The notes: generated from the letters alone by a model not told the origin. A stretch of DNA of 52,987 nt from a virus (IMGVR_UViG_3300018080_000028:1-52987), one strand, 5' to 3'; positions 9,456 through 17,379 are shown, numbered from the stretch's first letter. Program-made: numbers and translations.

Positions 9456-10568
9456 ATGTCTGGTGGTGACTGTTTAGTAAAAAGCAATCTTTTTCCAGTA
9501 GGGTACGGATGTGATGCCATTGATAGGATCAAAGCCTTTTTTTTGTTGATGGATACAGCCGTTTGTGGAAACTGCTGGAGAGAGCTTAATGCTGCTGTTG
9601 CGTTGCCAGATTTTATAACCGTTGGTTGGGGAGGCGATCCCCCGGAAATGTGTAATGTTTTATGGGTGTTTCGCAGTGATGGCAATATTTATGTGTCTTG
9701 TGATTACGGTGTTACATGGACGCTGATTTATTCGCCTGCTGGACCAGCGCTGGTAACACAGATTATCGTCAGTGAAATCACAAACAACTCAGGGGCAGCT
9801 TTACTTAAAGGTGATGTCGTTATCTGGGACCCGACAATTTACAAAGGGGTTACGACTACAACACAGATTGACCACGCTGATATTGCCGGTGTATGGTACA
9901 GCGCCAATACACCGCATGGCGGATCAGGCGAGATGCTTGTGCTTGGCATTACAGATGTTGATTGTGATGCTGCTGTAACTCGTGGGGATAAGTTAGTCAC
10001 GTCTACAACTGCTGGCGAGGCTACCTCTGCGTACAGCGGGCACGTAATAGCGGTTGCTCTCGAAACTACAGGTGGAGCAGGGTTTTGTGAGGCGTTTGTT
10101 TCGCCACAGTTTTTGCAGACGGGTGCATTGTACACTCATGAAACAGCCGCCGGTGTAAATGCTGGCGCGACCGTCGCTGCAACGTGGGTGACATTGCCGT
10201 ACAATACGCTAAAATATGATCCACACAATCTGGTTGCGTTGGCCGCAGGGCAGTTTACGCTTGATGCTGGCGTATATGACGTTGATATAGTGCATGATTC
10301 CTATCGCTGTGGAGACACCGCTTTACGATTACAAAATGTCACAACAGTTACAACTTTAATTGATGTCTGCCATTGGATACAGCATAATACAACCAGCATT
10401 TACTCCGAGCATTGTCATCTGGTGGGGACTTTTGTTTCTAACGGGACAGACTTGTTGGAGATACAAATGATGGCATCGATCAACTGGGCTACCGGACAGG
10501 GAGCTGCTTGTACTCCACCAAATGGCGGAAATGAAGTTTACGGTTACGTTAGATTTGTCAGGAGGTAA
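9456..10568 (+). CDS. tail-tip / receptor-binding protein, paralog 2
   Basis: 370 residues, two bases after the previous stop, with AGGAG before the ATG. It is the tandem duplicate of the preceding gene: the C-terminal half is nearly the same (AAGQFTLDAGVYD, HDSYRCG, VCHWIQH, GTFVSNGTDLLEIQ) while the N-terminal 80 residues and scattered surface-like positions differ. Keeping both full-length copies in one operon suggests either a hetero-oligomeric tip or two receptor specificities. Confidence 0.7.
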   Translation: MSGGDCLVKSNLFPVGYGCDAIDRIKAFFLLMDTAVCGNCWRELNAAVALPDFITVGWGGDPPEMCNVLWVFRSDGNIYVSCDYGVTWTLIYSPAGPALVTQIIVSEITNNSGAALLKGDVVIWDPTIYKGVTTTTQIDHADIAGVWYSANTPHGGSGEMLVLGITDVDCDAAVTRGDKLVTSTTAGEATSAYSGHVIAVALETTGGAGFCEAFVSPQFLQTGALYTHETAAGVNAGATVAATWVTLPYNTLKYDPHNLVALAAGQFTLDAGVYDVDIVHDSYRCGDTALRLQNVTTVTTLIDVCHWIQHNTTSIYSEHCHLVGTFVSNGTDLLEIQMMASINWATGQGAACTPPNGGNEVYGYVRFVRR

Positions 10569-10570
10569 TC

Positions 10571-10993
10571 ATGACAGATTATTTGATTGTAATAGCACAA
10601 CTGGTCGATGAGGGTTATTTTACCGGCTGGGAGGAAGATGAGCGCGAAATCGGTGTGAACGGTCCGCCTGACGATTACGATTCAATTGACTGGCGCGAGA
10701 CAGAATTCACCGCACCGTCACAGTCCACTCTGGATGATGAATGGTACAATCATCCAGAAAAGTATGATCGCGTGCTGTTTCGTATTGTACCGTTGCCTGA
10801 TGGTCGTTGGGAAATCACCCCAACAAAACCATACAATATTGATGGCGCAACAGAAGTAACCTTAACGGTGAATGGCATCCCCCTGCCCTCTCCAACCACT
10901 CTTGGTGATGCCGTCATACTTGATCCATCGTCCAATGTGAAAATTGGGGTGTTGGAAAATTATCCGCATGTTGAAGAGATGATAAGGATTTAG
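10571..10993 (+). CDS. hypothetical protein in tail operon
   Basis: 140 residues, ATG with GGAGG eight bases upstream. Acidic, rich in Asp/Glu/Pro. It starts with TDYLIVIAQLVDEGYF and has a central RVLFRIVPLPDGRWEI beta segment. No family recognised. Position after the tail-tip genes and before the membrane/lysis cassette suggests a small tail-fibre accessory or chaperone. Confidence 0.7.
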   Translation: MTDYLIVIAQLVDEGYFTGWEEDEREIGVNGPPDDYDSIDWRETEFTAPSQSTLDDEWYNHPEKYDRVLFRIVPLPDGRWEITPTKPYNIDGATEVTLTVNGIPLPSPTTLGDAVILDPSSNVKIGVLENYPHVEEMIRI

Positions 10994-10995
10994 TG

Positions 10996-11241
10996 ATGGC
11001 ACAACTGACAGAAAAACAGATTATGAGAGCATTACAATCAGTGTTCATACTGGTTGAGGACGCGCCCGGTGAGTACAGCGCCGAACTTGAGATCCCAGGT
11101 GGTTACACTCTGGGGGACCTGAACAACATCTTTAAAAACACAGATGTTTGGGATGCCTTGCCCTCTTTAGAAAAGGGAGAGGTGCTTTACGCGCTGGTGC
11201 GTTTGTTGGCTGCAGCGATTATGATACTTTCAGAAGATTAA
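10996..11241 (+). CDS. hypothetical small protein
   Basis: 81 residues from ATG 10996, chosen over the GTG at 10993 because AAGG at 10984-10987 is better spaced. The helical C-terminal half ends in LVRLLAAAIMILSED, amphipathic or weakly membrane-binding. The middle PGGYTLGDLNNIFKNTDVW is soluble in character. It ends the tail transcript before a separate promoter. No family recognised. Confidence 0.65.
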   Translation: MAQLTEKQIMRALQSVFILVEDAPGEYSAELEIPGGYTLGDLNNIFKNTDVWDALPSLEKGEVLYALVRLLAAAIMILSED

Positions 11242-11275
11242 AGTATTACGCTGATTATGCTGTTGCAACTTTATG

Positions 11276-11284
11276 TGTTATAAT
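11276..11284 (+). promoter_or_regulatory. extended -10 promoter for lysis/membrane cassette
   Basis: TGT immediately followed by TATAAT (11279-11284) in the 78-base gap before the gene at 11320. The upstream -35 is poor, as is usual with extended -10 sites. An imperfect repeat of CTTTTAAG follows in the leader. Confidence 0.5.
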
Positions 11285-11319
11285 AACACTGTGCTTTTAA
11301 GTTCTTTTAAGGCAATAAA

Positions 11320-11973
11320 ATGGATGAGGATATTGTAGTATCACAATCAAAAATAGAGGCTATTTCACCTGATCCAGACAAGGCTCCGGTTACTCATGCT
11401 GAACTGGCACAGACAGTCAAACCTTTTCTTACCAGAACACAGGTAATGGAAATTGTTGATCAAAGAACTGAACCTATTTTAAAGAGTGTAAAAAAAGTCT
11501 CGGAAGAATTTGGTGAAATGACAAAAACGATTAACGCTCTGACTAAAACAATCACTATGTTAACCGGGCAGGTTGAGATTTTGACCCAACAGCGCAATAG
11601 CGATATTGAAAGACTCCAAAGGGAAGCGGAAAAACTGAGTAAAGGACATGAAGAACAGGGCGAGCGACTTGTTTTTCTTGAGTCGTGTCAGGAAAATATG
11701 CAAAAGATCACTGACAGAGTTACAGCAGCCCTGTTTGGCAGCAACAGCACTCCAGGTATAAGTGAAACCTTGCGCATACAGGGGAACGCTCTTGGTATGG
11801 TGAAAAAAGATATTGCCGAGATAAATCAATCTCTTGTAGGTGTTGTGCAATTTGCCGAAGATGTTAAAACAACTCTGAGCAGAACAAAAAAATTTATTAC
11901 AAGTTGGAGATTTTTAGTTCCGTTAGGCGGTAGCACAGCAGCAATCATAGAAGCTATATTCGATTTGCTTTAA
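11320..11973 (+). CDS. coiled-coil protein with C-terminal membrane segment (XhlA-like)
   Basis: 217 residues. Residues about 45-120 are a heptad-rich coiled coil (KSVKKVSEEFGEMTKTINAL, then VEILTQQRNSDIERLQREAE). The extreme C-terminus, WRFLVPLGGSTAAIIEAIFD, is a probable single transmembrane helix. A long coiled coil followed by a C-terminal membrane helix next to a small polytopic membrane protein resembles the XhlA/XhlB-type phage lysis pairs, though this protein is longer than XhlA. It has its own promoter. An alternative is a membrane-anchored superinfection factor. Confidence 0.55.
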   Translation: MDEDIVVSQSKIEAISPDPDKAPVTHAELAQTVKPFLTRTQVMEIVDQRTEPILKSVKKVSEEFGEMTKTINALTKTITMLTGQVEILTQQRNSDIERLQREAEKLSKGHEEQGERLVFLESCQENMQKITDRVTAALFGSNSTPGISETLRIQGNALGMVKKDIAEINQSLVGVVQFAEDVKTTLSRTKKFITSWRFLVPLGGSTAAIIEAIFDLL

Positions 11974-11982
11974 GGAGTGAGT

Positions 11983-12336
11983 ATGGACATCCAATGGACG
12001 CTTTTAATTGCCATGTCCACTTCAGTATGGACTTTCACCCAGATATTGAAAGGGATACTGGACGGAATACTGGCAAAGGCCGGGCTTGAGATAGCCAGAG
12101 AGTTCCGCGACTATGTGTTGCTGATTATAGCAATGGCGGTCGGCATCCTCACCGTGGCTGCATCTGGCGACGGCGTAAGCATACTTGGCGACGCAGTGGT
12201 TCCGTTTCCGGAAGTGACGCATACTATTGTCACCGGGATCGCAATTGGCGCTGGCGCAAAGTTTTTGCATCTGGTGCGCGATTTTTCAGCTGTCGTCATG
12301 TCTTTTTTGAAGCAGAGGGTGTCGCTTAATGAATAG
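11983..12336 (+). CDS. small polytopic membrane protein, holin candidate
   Basis: 117 residues from ATG 11983, which has AAGGAG at 11972-11977; the GTG at 11977 lies inside that site. Three hydrophobic segments are visible: about residues 5-25, 45-62 (YVLLIIAMAVGILTVAA) and 78-98 (IVTGIAIGAGAKFLHLV). Size, topology and position behind the tail genes fit a holin. No endolysin was recognised nearby, so the assignment stays tentative. It overlaps the next gene by eight bases. Confidence 0.55.
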   Translation: MDIQWTLLIAMSTSVWTFTQILKGILDGILAKAGLEIAREFRDYVLLIIAMAVGILTVAASGDGVSILGDAVVPFPEVTHTIVTGIAIGAGAKFLHLVRDFSAVVMSFLKQRVSLNE

Positions 12337-13129
12337 GTTGATAATCGCACTGCTATTGTTTCTGGCCGGATGCCGTGTAGCAGTTATTCAACCAATGACA
12401 CCAACACATGAGGATGCTACACCTACGCAGGAACTGTCTCTGGAAGAATTGTGGGGGCCTGGAAATACAATCAACCCACACAGCGACAGCGATTACGCTT
12501 TGATCGCTGTTAATGAAAACAATGAACTCGATGCTGGTATTGCGGTGCGGGAAAAAGCCTGTACGGAAATACCGGACCAGTCTATTCAGCGCTGCACATG
12601 GGTTGAAACGCCGCTGCCATATGGCCTTTACCGGTGGTTTTTTGAAATGGTTGCAATTGATGGTGAGTGTGAGTTTTACGGTGCAGCTCCATATGTGCGT
12701 CAGGTAGAGAATGGTTTTTCTGTCGATATATCCGGCATGAGTGGTTTCGCTGGATTGGATTTGGTACACCAACAGGTGTATGGCGGCGCTGGCGGATTAG
12801 GCCGTTATGTCGTGGGCATGGAGTTTCTCTCTCACGAATTAACGCCATATGAACCTGGCATTTCGCTCACAGAGTCCATTGATAAAATCTGTTTTGTGAT
12901 GGTCGATAATGGCTCAACCATTCGGCTGTCACCGCAACCATGGTCAGGCGAAACACCTGAATCGGCGGTTTATGTGTTGCAGTTTGAATCACCGCACTCT
13001 TTTTTGTTGCGTTGCGGTGTAAATTTGCGTTATGCTGGTATCAGTGGAGATGTTGTGTTTGACCGATTTTTTGTTGCGCCTGTTGGTCCTGAATATGGTT
13101 CTGAGGGGTATGTGACGACCGTCCCCTGA
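12329..13129 (+). CDS. secreted lipoprotein
   Basis: 266 residues. The N-terminus is a textbook lipoprotein signal: MNR, hydrophobic core LIIALLLF, then LAGC with the lipidated cysteine at position 15. A Pro/Thr-rich linker follows, and a beta-rich domain (GLYRWFFEMVAIDGECEFY, then RYVVGMEFLSHEL) with four cysteines that could pair. It is probably anchored on the outer face of a membrane. Roles to consider are an outer spanin-like lysis protein (unusually large), a surface-exclusion lipoprotein made in lysogens, or lysogenic conversion. It is the last gene before a strong terminator. Confidence 0.7.
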   Translation: MNRLIIALLLFLAGCRVAVIQPMTPTHEDATPTQELSLEELWGPGNTINPHSDSDYALIAVNENNELDAGIAVREKACTEIPDQSIQRCTWVETPLPYGLYRWFFEMVAIDGECEFYGAAPYVRQVENGFSVDISGMSGFAGLDLVHQQVYGGAGGLGRYVVGMEFLSHELTPYEPGISLTESIDKICFVMVDNGSTIRLSPQPWSGETPESAVYVLQFESPHSFLLRCGVNLRYAGISGDVVFDRFFVAPVGPEYGSEGYVTTVP

Positions 13130-13165
13130 TATTACGGATAGTCGTGCTGCTCATGTTTTCTCCGT

Positions 13166-13200
13166 AAAAAGTGCTCATACCTGCCCGTTGAGTACTTTTT
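13166..13200. terminator. bidirectional rho-independent terminator
   Basis: 12-bp stem 13166-13177 / 13189-13200 (arms AAAAAGTGCTCA and TGAGTACTTTTT, one G:T) with an 11-base loop. The A-tract before and T-tract after make it work in both directions. It ends the late operon and insulates the opposing minus-strand genes. Confidence 0.85.
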
Positions 13201-13213
13201 ATGTATATGTGAA

Positions 13214-13235
13214 AGCGCCGCCATGAGGCGGCGCT
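13214..13235 (-). terminator. GC-rich hairpin terminator for minus-strand gene
   Basis: Perfect 9-bp stem 13214-13222 / 13227-13235 (arms AGCGCCGCC and GGCGGCGCT) with a 4-base loop. Read on the minus strand it is followed by TTTCACA. It lies just beyond the stop of the gene at 13284-13700. Confidence 0.7.
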
Positions 13236-13283
13236 GGGAAGTTAACGAATCACCCGTAAAGGTGAAAGGTTCCGCCAAGTATA

Positions 13284-13700
13284 TCACACCTTGGTGTAAA
13301 CGGTGAATGATCTGTCTGCCGCCACTACCGCAGGATCACCGGCAACATCGACTGTTTGCAGACGCATCAACCATCCGTGCTCTGTATCCGGTGTGCCGTT
13401 CCACTGACCCTGCGCGTATCCATTTACGCCGTCTACCAGTGTGGTGATCAGTTGCGCTTCGGCCACCAGTAAAGGGCCAAAAGAAATCAGCGCTCCGGTA
13501 TCGTCGAGAACGTCAAACCATGTGGTGCCGCCGTCGTCGCTAACCTGCATAGCCAGATACACAGCATCCATTGGGTTTGGGGTTTTGACCTGCATGTGTT
13601 CCATATCAGAGTCGATACGCCAGTCGGTTGAATAACTTTCGCCAAGCGCAATTTCAACTCCAACACGTGTGTATGTTCGTGCAGCTACGTCGTGAGACAT
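13284..13700 (-). CDS. moron-like hypothetical protein, beta-rich
   Basis: 138 residues, ATG with AAGGAG ten bases upstream. Rich in beta-strand patterns: DAVYLAMQVSDDGGTTWFDV and GWLMRLQTVDVAGDP. The 'DGGTTWFDV' turn is common in bacterial and phage surface beta-sandwich proteins. It is the only gene between its own promoter (13762-13790) and its own terminator, in opposite orientation to the late operon, which is how morons are organised. A virion decoration or surface protein is possible; no family recognised. Confidence 0.75.
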   Translation of the reverse strand: MSHDVAARTYTRVGVEIALGESYSTDWRIDSDMEHMQVKTPNPMDAVYLAMQVSDDGGTTWFDVLDDTGALISFGPLLVAEAQLITTLVDGVNGYAQGQWNGTPDTEHGWLMRLQTVDVAGDPAVVAADRSFTVYTKV

Positions 13701-13761
13701 GGAAATATTACTCCTTTTATTATTTGGTCGGGAGTGTAAGTATAATCGTTACACTGAGTCC

Positions 13762-13790
13762 AGTATAACAGAAATCGATTGTGGTTGCAA
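13762..13790 (-). promoter_or_regulatory. sigma70-type promoter for 13284-13700
   Basis: On the minus strand: TTGCAA (13785-13790), 17-base spacer, TATACT (13762-13767) preceded by TGT (extended -10). It starts about 55 bases upstream of the gene's ATG. Confidence 0.75.
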
Positions 13791-13795
13791 AACGA

Positions 13796-14167
13796 TTAAT
13801 TTGGAGGCCAGTGGGAAATATCTTTACCCATTCCGGTAACAGCGATAACTACTTCGGCAGTGGTCACAGCGTCCAGTTCCAGTTGCAGAAAACGTGATCC
13901 TTCGGCGTGTGAAAATATAAATTGAAACCCGTTGGGAGAAACAACAGAAGACCATTGTGTTGATGGGTCATCTCTTTCGTAAAGGTCTACCAAGTCATCT
14001 TCCGGGTTAACGGAAGCGTAGACATTCATTGCAGTTCCACCTGGAATTCCCCCGCTGTCGTCACAGTGGAGTACAAAAGAGCGGTAATTGTGTTTAAAAT
14101 CCAATACGTTGCTTGTCATTGCTCCGAGAGCGATGGTCGCTTCTAGTGTTGTGCTTCTGTTAGCCAT
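13796..14167 (-). CDS. moron-like hypothetical protein, beta-rich
   Basis: 123 residues. Alternating strands (SFVLHCDDSGG, FQFIFSHAEGSRFLQLELDA, EVVIAVTGMG) suggest a small beta-sandwich. Its overall layout resembles the next minus-strand gene at 13284: an early strand block with an Asp/Gly turn, then an aromatic strand block ending in Val/Thr-rich sequence. They may be distant paralogs. It has its own promoter (14200-14229). Confidence 0.75.
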   Translation of the reverse strand: MANRSTTLEATIALGAMTSNVLDFKHNYRSFVLHCDDSGGIPGGTAMNVYASVNPEDDLVDLYERDDPSTQWSSVVSPNGFQFIFSHAEGSRFLQLELDAVTTAEVVIAVTGMGKDISHWPPN

Positions 14168-14199
14168 AATATGACCCTTGGATGATTAGCATTGCAATC

Positions 14200-14229
14200 A
14201 GTATAACCGAAACGGCCTGCATATCGCAA
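14200..14229 (-). promoter_or_regulatory. promoter embedded in terminator hairpin
   Basis: On the minus strand: TTGCGA (14224-14229), 18-base spacer, TATACT (14200-14205). The -35 falls in the loop and the spacer in one arm of the inverted repeat 14207-14239. Confidence 0.6.
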
Positions 14230-14239
14230 GCCGTTTCGG
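14207..14239 (-). terminator. inverted repeat, probable terminator of the replication/modification operon
   Basis: Perfect 10-bp stem 14207-14216 / 14230-14239 (CCGAAACGGC / GCCGTTTCGG), 13-base loop, followed on the minus strand by TTATAC. It lies just past the stop of the methyltransferase at 14274 and overlaps the next promoter. Confidence 0.6.
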
Positions 14240-14273
14240 GTAAAGTAAATCTGCTCTCTGCAATGCAATACTA

Positions 14274-14906
14274 TCATACTCGATAACAGAAAGTTTTACC
14301 ATGCCACGGGCCGGAATAACCTTTATACCAGTGATACATGGCGTGGATGTTGGGGTTGGCCGTCCCTTTGCCGACAAAATGAATACGATTGGCGCTGACG
14401 TGCAGTTCATGTAATGGGATGTCGCGCCAGAGTCCGTTGTGCCGTTTGGCACTGGAGATAAAATCAAGCGGCAACAAAAAGTAAATGCTGCCCCCGGGTT
14501 TACACAATGCCCACGACCGCCGCACAAATTTTTCGGCCAGGTCGGGTATCAATGTGCCGTTTTGTTTGCCATATGGTGGATTGCCCACAACCAAGTCAAA
14601 CAGTTCGTCGAACAGGCAACGGTCGCTCAAAAAGTCTTCGTTGCGCCAGACATCGTAATGGGCAGGTCGTTCTATCTCACGAATTTCCACACCGGTTACT
14701 TTGCAGCGGGGAAAATACTCTTTGACCCCCCTGCCCCACACGCCTGAGCCAGCGCCTGGATCAAGGCAACGGTAAAGACGATTGTAGAAAGGCAAATTCT
14801 TGAGAGCCGCGCGCACAAATTCAATCGGCGTTTCGTAGTGGTCGTTAACATCCCTTTCCGGCAGCTTGTCTAAGGTTTCGTTTGTTGCGTAAATGATAGG
14901 CATCAT
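14274..14906 (-). CDS. N6-adenine-specific DNA methyltransferase
   Basis: 210 residues. Motif I (AdoMet binding) is LDPGAGSGVWG near residue 48 and catalytic motif IV is NPPY near residue 110, the signature of amino-methyltransferases, usually N6-adenine. Motif I precedes motif IV (gamma-like order). No restriction endonuclease is adjacent, so this is probably an orphan enzyme protecting phage DNA or altering regulation. It starts MM; the second ATG at 14903 is equally well spaced from GGGAG. The short C-terminus leaves little room for a target-recognition domain. Confidence 0.85.
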   Translation of the reverse strand: MMPIIYATNETLDKLPERDVNDHYETPIEFVRAALKNLPFYNRLYRCLDPGAGSGVWGRGVKEYFPRCKVTGVEIREIERPAHYDVWRNEDFLSDRCLFDELFDLVVGNPPYGKQNGTLIPDLAEKFVRRSWALCKPGGSIYFLLPLDFISSAKRHNGLWRDIPLHELHVSANRIHFVGKGTANPNIHAMYHWYKGYSGPWHGKTFCYRV

Positions 14907-14927
14907 TTTTCTCCCATGTGAAAAACA

Positions 14928-15233
14928 TCAACCTGCTTTCCTGATAGCATCATGTGTACCGGTAGAAGCCCCGTCCCAAAACGCGGCCAGCCTGTCACAG
15001 TTGTTGACGACATCACTGTTGCGCAACATTCCGGCAGCACGACCGTACCTCTCCCAGTCTGGACAAAAAACCCGGACATTAAGCCCGCGCTTCTTTCCGG
15101 CCTTTTCTGCTGCTTTGTCTACACCCCTGGCTCCGCCAGTGATGATGGTGTCTTCGGCTTTGAGCGTCTGGACGTATTTCTCTACTTGTTTGAGGGGAAC
15201 AAAGTCCCGCGAACCTACGATTGCTACTCGCAT
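14928..15233 (-). CDS. SLOG-superfamily (DUF2493/YspA-like) nucleotide-binding protein
   Basis: 101 residues from ATG 15233. It begins with MRVAIVGSRDF and continues TIITGGARGVDKAAEKAG, VRVFCPDW, YGRAAGMLRNSDVV, AAFWDGASTGTHDAI: the conserved Rossmann-like signature of the SLOG/DprA-like family. These bind nucleotides or nucleotide sugars and occur in many phages and in nucleotide-signalling defence contexts, with no general function known. The upstream in-frame extension lacks family resemblance and a ribosome site, so the shorter start is used. Overlaps the exonuclease gene by ten bases. Confidence 0.8.
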   Translation of the reverse strand: MRVAIVGSRDFVPLKQVEKYVQTLKAEDTIITGGARGVDKAAEKAGKKRGLNVRVFCPDWERYGRAAGMLRNSDVVNNCDRLAAFWDGASTGTHDAIRKAG

Positions 15234-15823
15234 GTGTCTGCCCATTCCGCCATGGCTTTTAAAACACCGCGCGTGAGATGACAATCGACCAGCGCGTCAT
15301 GTGCACCATCCAGGCTCACTTTTAACTGGTCGGCGACCTCGGTAAGTTTTACCCATTTGAACGATTTATACCTGGCGTTCCAGTTGCCGACAAATTCACT
15401 GACCGGCTGCATAGCATCGATCCAGCGTTCGGGTCGGAACGGGGGTAGTTTTGCTGTTTCGCAGTGGTACTGCAATATCTGCGAATCGTAGTTGGCGTTG
15501 TAGATTACCACCATTTTGCCGTTGATCAGTGGTTTTAGTTCAGGGTAAATCTCGGCAAATGTAGGAGATGATGCCACGTCATCGTCGGTGATTCTGTGAA
15601 TTTTGGTGGACTCCGGTGGAATTGGTTTGCCGGGGTTCACCAGTTGGTTGATCAGCACCTTCCCGTCGTGAGATAGGATGCCGATCTGTACAATGTCGGC
15701 GCTGTCGGGAAACTGGCTGGTTGTCTCCAGATCGAGATAAATCAATCCCTGATAACGTGTCAAGGCTTTGGACCAACTTGCTGCACTTCGTTTCATGTCG
15801 TCAAACCAGCTTGCGGGGGGCAT
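15224..15823 (-). CDS. DEDDh 3'-5' exonuclease (DnaQ-like)
   Basis: 199 residues, ATG with AAGGAG seven bases upstream. The catalytic set is visible: YLDLETTS (Exo I, Asp and Glu), IHRITDDDV, YNANYDSQIL (Exo II), and GAHDALVDC (Exo III, His and Asp). This is the RNase T/DnaQ proofreading-exonuclease family. No DNA polymerase gene was recognised, so it is probably a free-standing nuclease for replication, repair or end processing. Residues 1-25 precede the domain. Confidence 0.88.
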   Translation of the reverse strand: MPPASWFDDMKRSAASWSKALTRYQGLIYLDLETTSQFPDSADIVQIGILSHDGKVLINQLVNPGKPIPPESTKIHRITDDDVASSPTFAEIYPELKPLINGKMVVIYNANYDSQILQYHCETAKLPPFRPERWIDAMQPVSEFVGNWNARYKSFKWVKLTEVADQLKVSLDGAHDALVDCHLTRGVLKAMAEWADTCE

Positions 15824-15943
15824 ATCTTTTCTCCTTTTCTAACTTGATTACTTGTTCCTATACTTTCTCATGTATTCTCTATTGTATTTTCTTCTGTTTT
15901 TTTTCACGCCTGGTCTCTGCTGGCAGTAGATTAACCGCCATAC

Positions 15944-16501
15944 CTATACCTCTCCTCCATTCCCCTGATAAGGGTGATTTAACTCAGTAAATTCTAACCA
16001 CTCCCGGATCGCCACAGCCAGTGGAAACACCTGCGCCGGAACAACCGCATTGCCCAATGCTTTCAATCTCTTCGCCCTATACGGCGACGAACCCGATACC
16101 CGCGGTGGCTCCCACGATTGCTGTTTTTCGCCCGGTCTGGCGGGCCATCGTCTAACAATGTCCACCCTATCGGGAATCCCATTAGTGCCTCTACGAAATC
16201 GGGGTTTAATCGTTCTCCTGGCTTTGACGCGACCTGTACATTTAGTTGAAGTTTGTTTGTTTTGCCCCACCTGGATTGGGGGGGCGTTTTCTTTTGAATC
16301 TTGTACCATTGGCGTGCGCCATAGTTTTACGACTTCGGATAGACGGGCGAAGGATTGCCCACCATTGTATCTCTGCCGTATATTCCCCGTCTGGGTGATA
16401 TGTATCTTGTCCGCGCGACCATTCATTTTCCCCGCCACGCTGAACGGCTGACACGGGAACCCCGCTGTAATCACATCTACATACGGCAGATTTGTGATCA
16501 A
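15944..16501 (-). pseudogene. decayed C5-cytosine DNA methyltransferase
   Basis: 185 codons from a TTG overlapping the upstream stop. Only fragments of the m5C enzyme remain: motif IV TAGFPCQPFSVAGK with the catalytic Cys, and motif X RLKALGNAVVPAQVFPLAVAI. Motif I (FxGxG, AdoMet binding), motif VI (ENV), motif VIII and any recognisable target-recognition domain are missing, and the middle switches abruptly through basic, low-sense sequence. A normal enzyme is 300-400 residues. The pattern suggests an N-terminal loss plus internal deletions. It could still be translated, but catalysis is unlikely. Flanked by live modification genes. Confidence 0.75.
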
Positions 16502-17332
16502 TCATGTAAAACAAGCTCCGCTATCACACTCACCTTGTCCCCAATCAGGAAAGGGTAAGTGGTACTGCAACCCTACCGCTTGCTTGAGTGGTTTCAGGTC
16601 GGGATGAATATACACTTGTCCCCGCTTCAGGTCTGCTAATTTTAAGTTGATGTATTGCTCAACTAATACCGCTCGCCTGAATAATGCCGGATTGTAAGCC
16701 CGCATCCGTAACCATTCGTTCCGTTTGGTAAAAGGGCAGAAATAACAACTGGATTTTGGCGGTGTTGGTAATCCCGCTTTAGATATAATACGATGACAAG
16801 TGTTTCGATTAATTTTTAAATCTATTAAAGGGTGTTCCATTTTTTGCCAAAACCCTAATTTCTTTTTGCCGATGGTATCCTTCCAGAATTCACCCTTCAC
16901 TCGTGTATACTCATCTAAACTGATGCCTAGCCCCGTTATGCAATGCGTATACCCGATTTTTTTTATGTGCTGATTAATGGGTACTATCTTAAAATCATAG
17001 GTGCAAGCGCGTGTTCCAGGCGGAGAACCATTGCCACTAAATACCGGAATAACCATGCTCCGGTGCGTTCGGTAAATGTATTGCAGCAATGTCTCGGCCC
17101 TTTTTCTAGTTGTTTTTTGTACCTCTACTAACCGTATCCCGTGTTTTTCCATATATGGGCGGGCATATCTATTGATGTATTCAAGCGTGGCAGGATTCTC
17201 GCTATCGTTACCGACGTTGGCAAAGATAAAATAATCAAACGGTTCTATTTTGCCTTGGGCTTGCAGTACCATCACAGCATTGGATTGTACGCCACCGCCG
17301 TAGTTATATATTCGTACAGGTTTTTCTGGCAT
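16502..17332 (-). CDS. PP-loop / PAPS-reductase-family protein
   Basis: 276 residues. N-terminal YNYGGGVQSNAVMVL is the PP-loop ATP-pyrophosphatase motif of the adenine-nucleotide alpha-hydrolase superfamily; GTRACTYDFKI and PPKSSCYFCPFTKRNEW are typical of the phage PAPS-reductase-like branch with its Cys pairs. Phage members are usually linked with DNA modification rather than sulfate assimilation. Neighbours here are three methyltransferase genes, one of them broken. A role in nucleic-acid thiolation or modification is inference. The stop overlaps the TTG of the decayed methyltransferase. Confidence 0.8.
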   Translation of the reverse strand: MPEKPVRIYNYGGGVQSNAVMVLQAQGKIEPFDYFIFANVGNDSENPATLEYINRYARPYMEKHGIRLVEVQKTTRKRAETLLQYIYRTHRSMVIPVFSGNGSPPGTRACTYDFKIVPINQHIKKIGYTHCITGLGISLDEYTRVKGEFWKDTIGKKKLGFWQKMEHPLIDLKINRNTCHRIISKAGLPTPPKSSCYFCPFTKRNEWLRMRAYNPALFRRAVLVEQYINLKLADLKRGQVYIHPDLKPLKQAVGLQYHLPFPDWGQGECDSGACFT

Positions 17333-17379
17333 AATTTACCTTTCTCAACTTGACTACCTATAATCGTTATGATATGTAA

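Noticed and set aside
16242-16514. 90-codon reverse frame over the decayed methyltransferase
   Set aside because: No family resemblance; overlaps motif IV in another frame and has no useful ribosome site.
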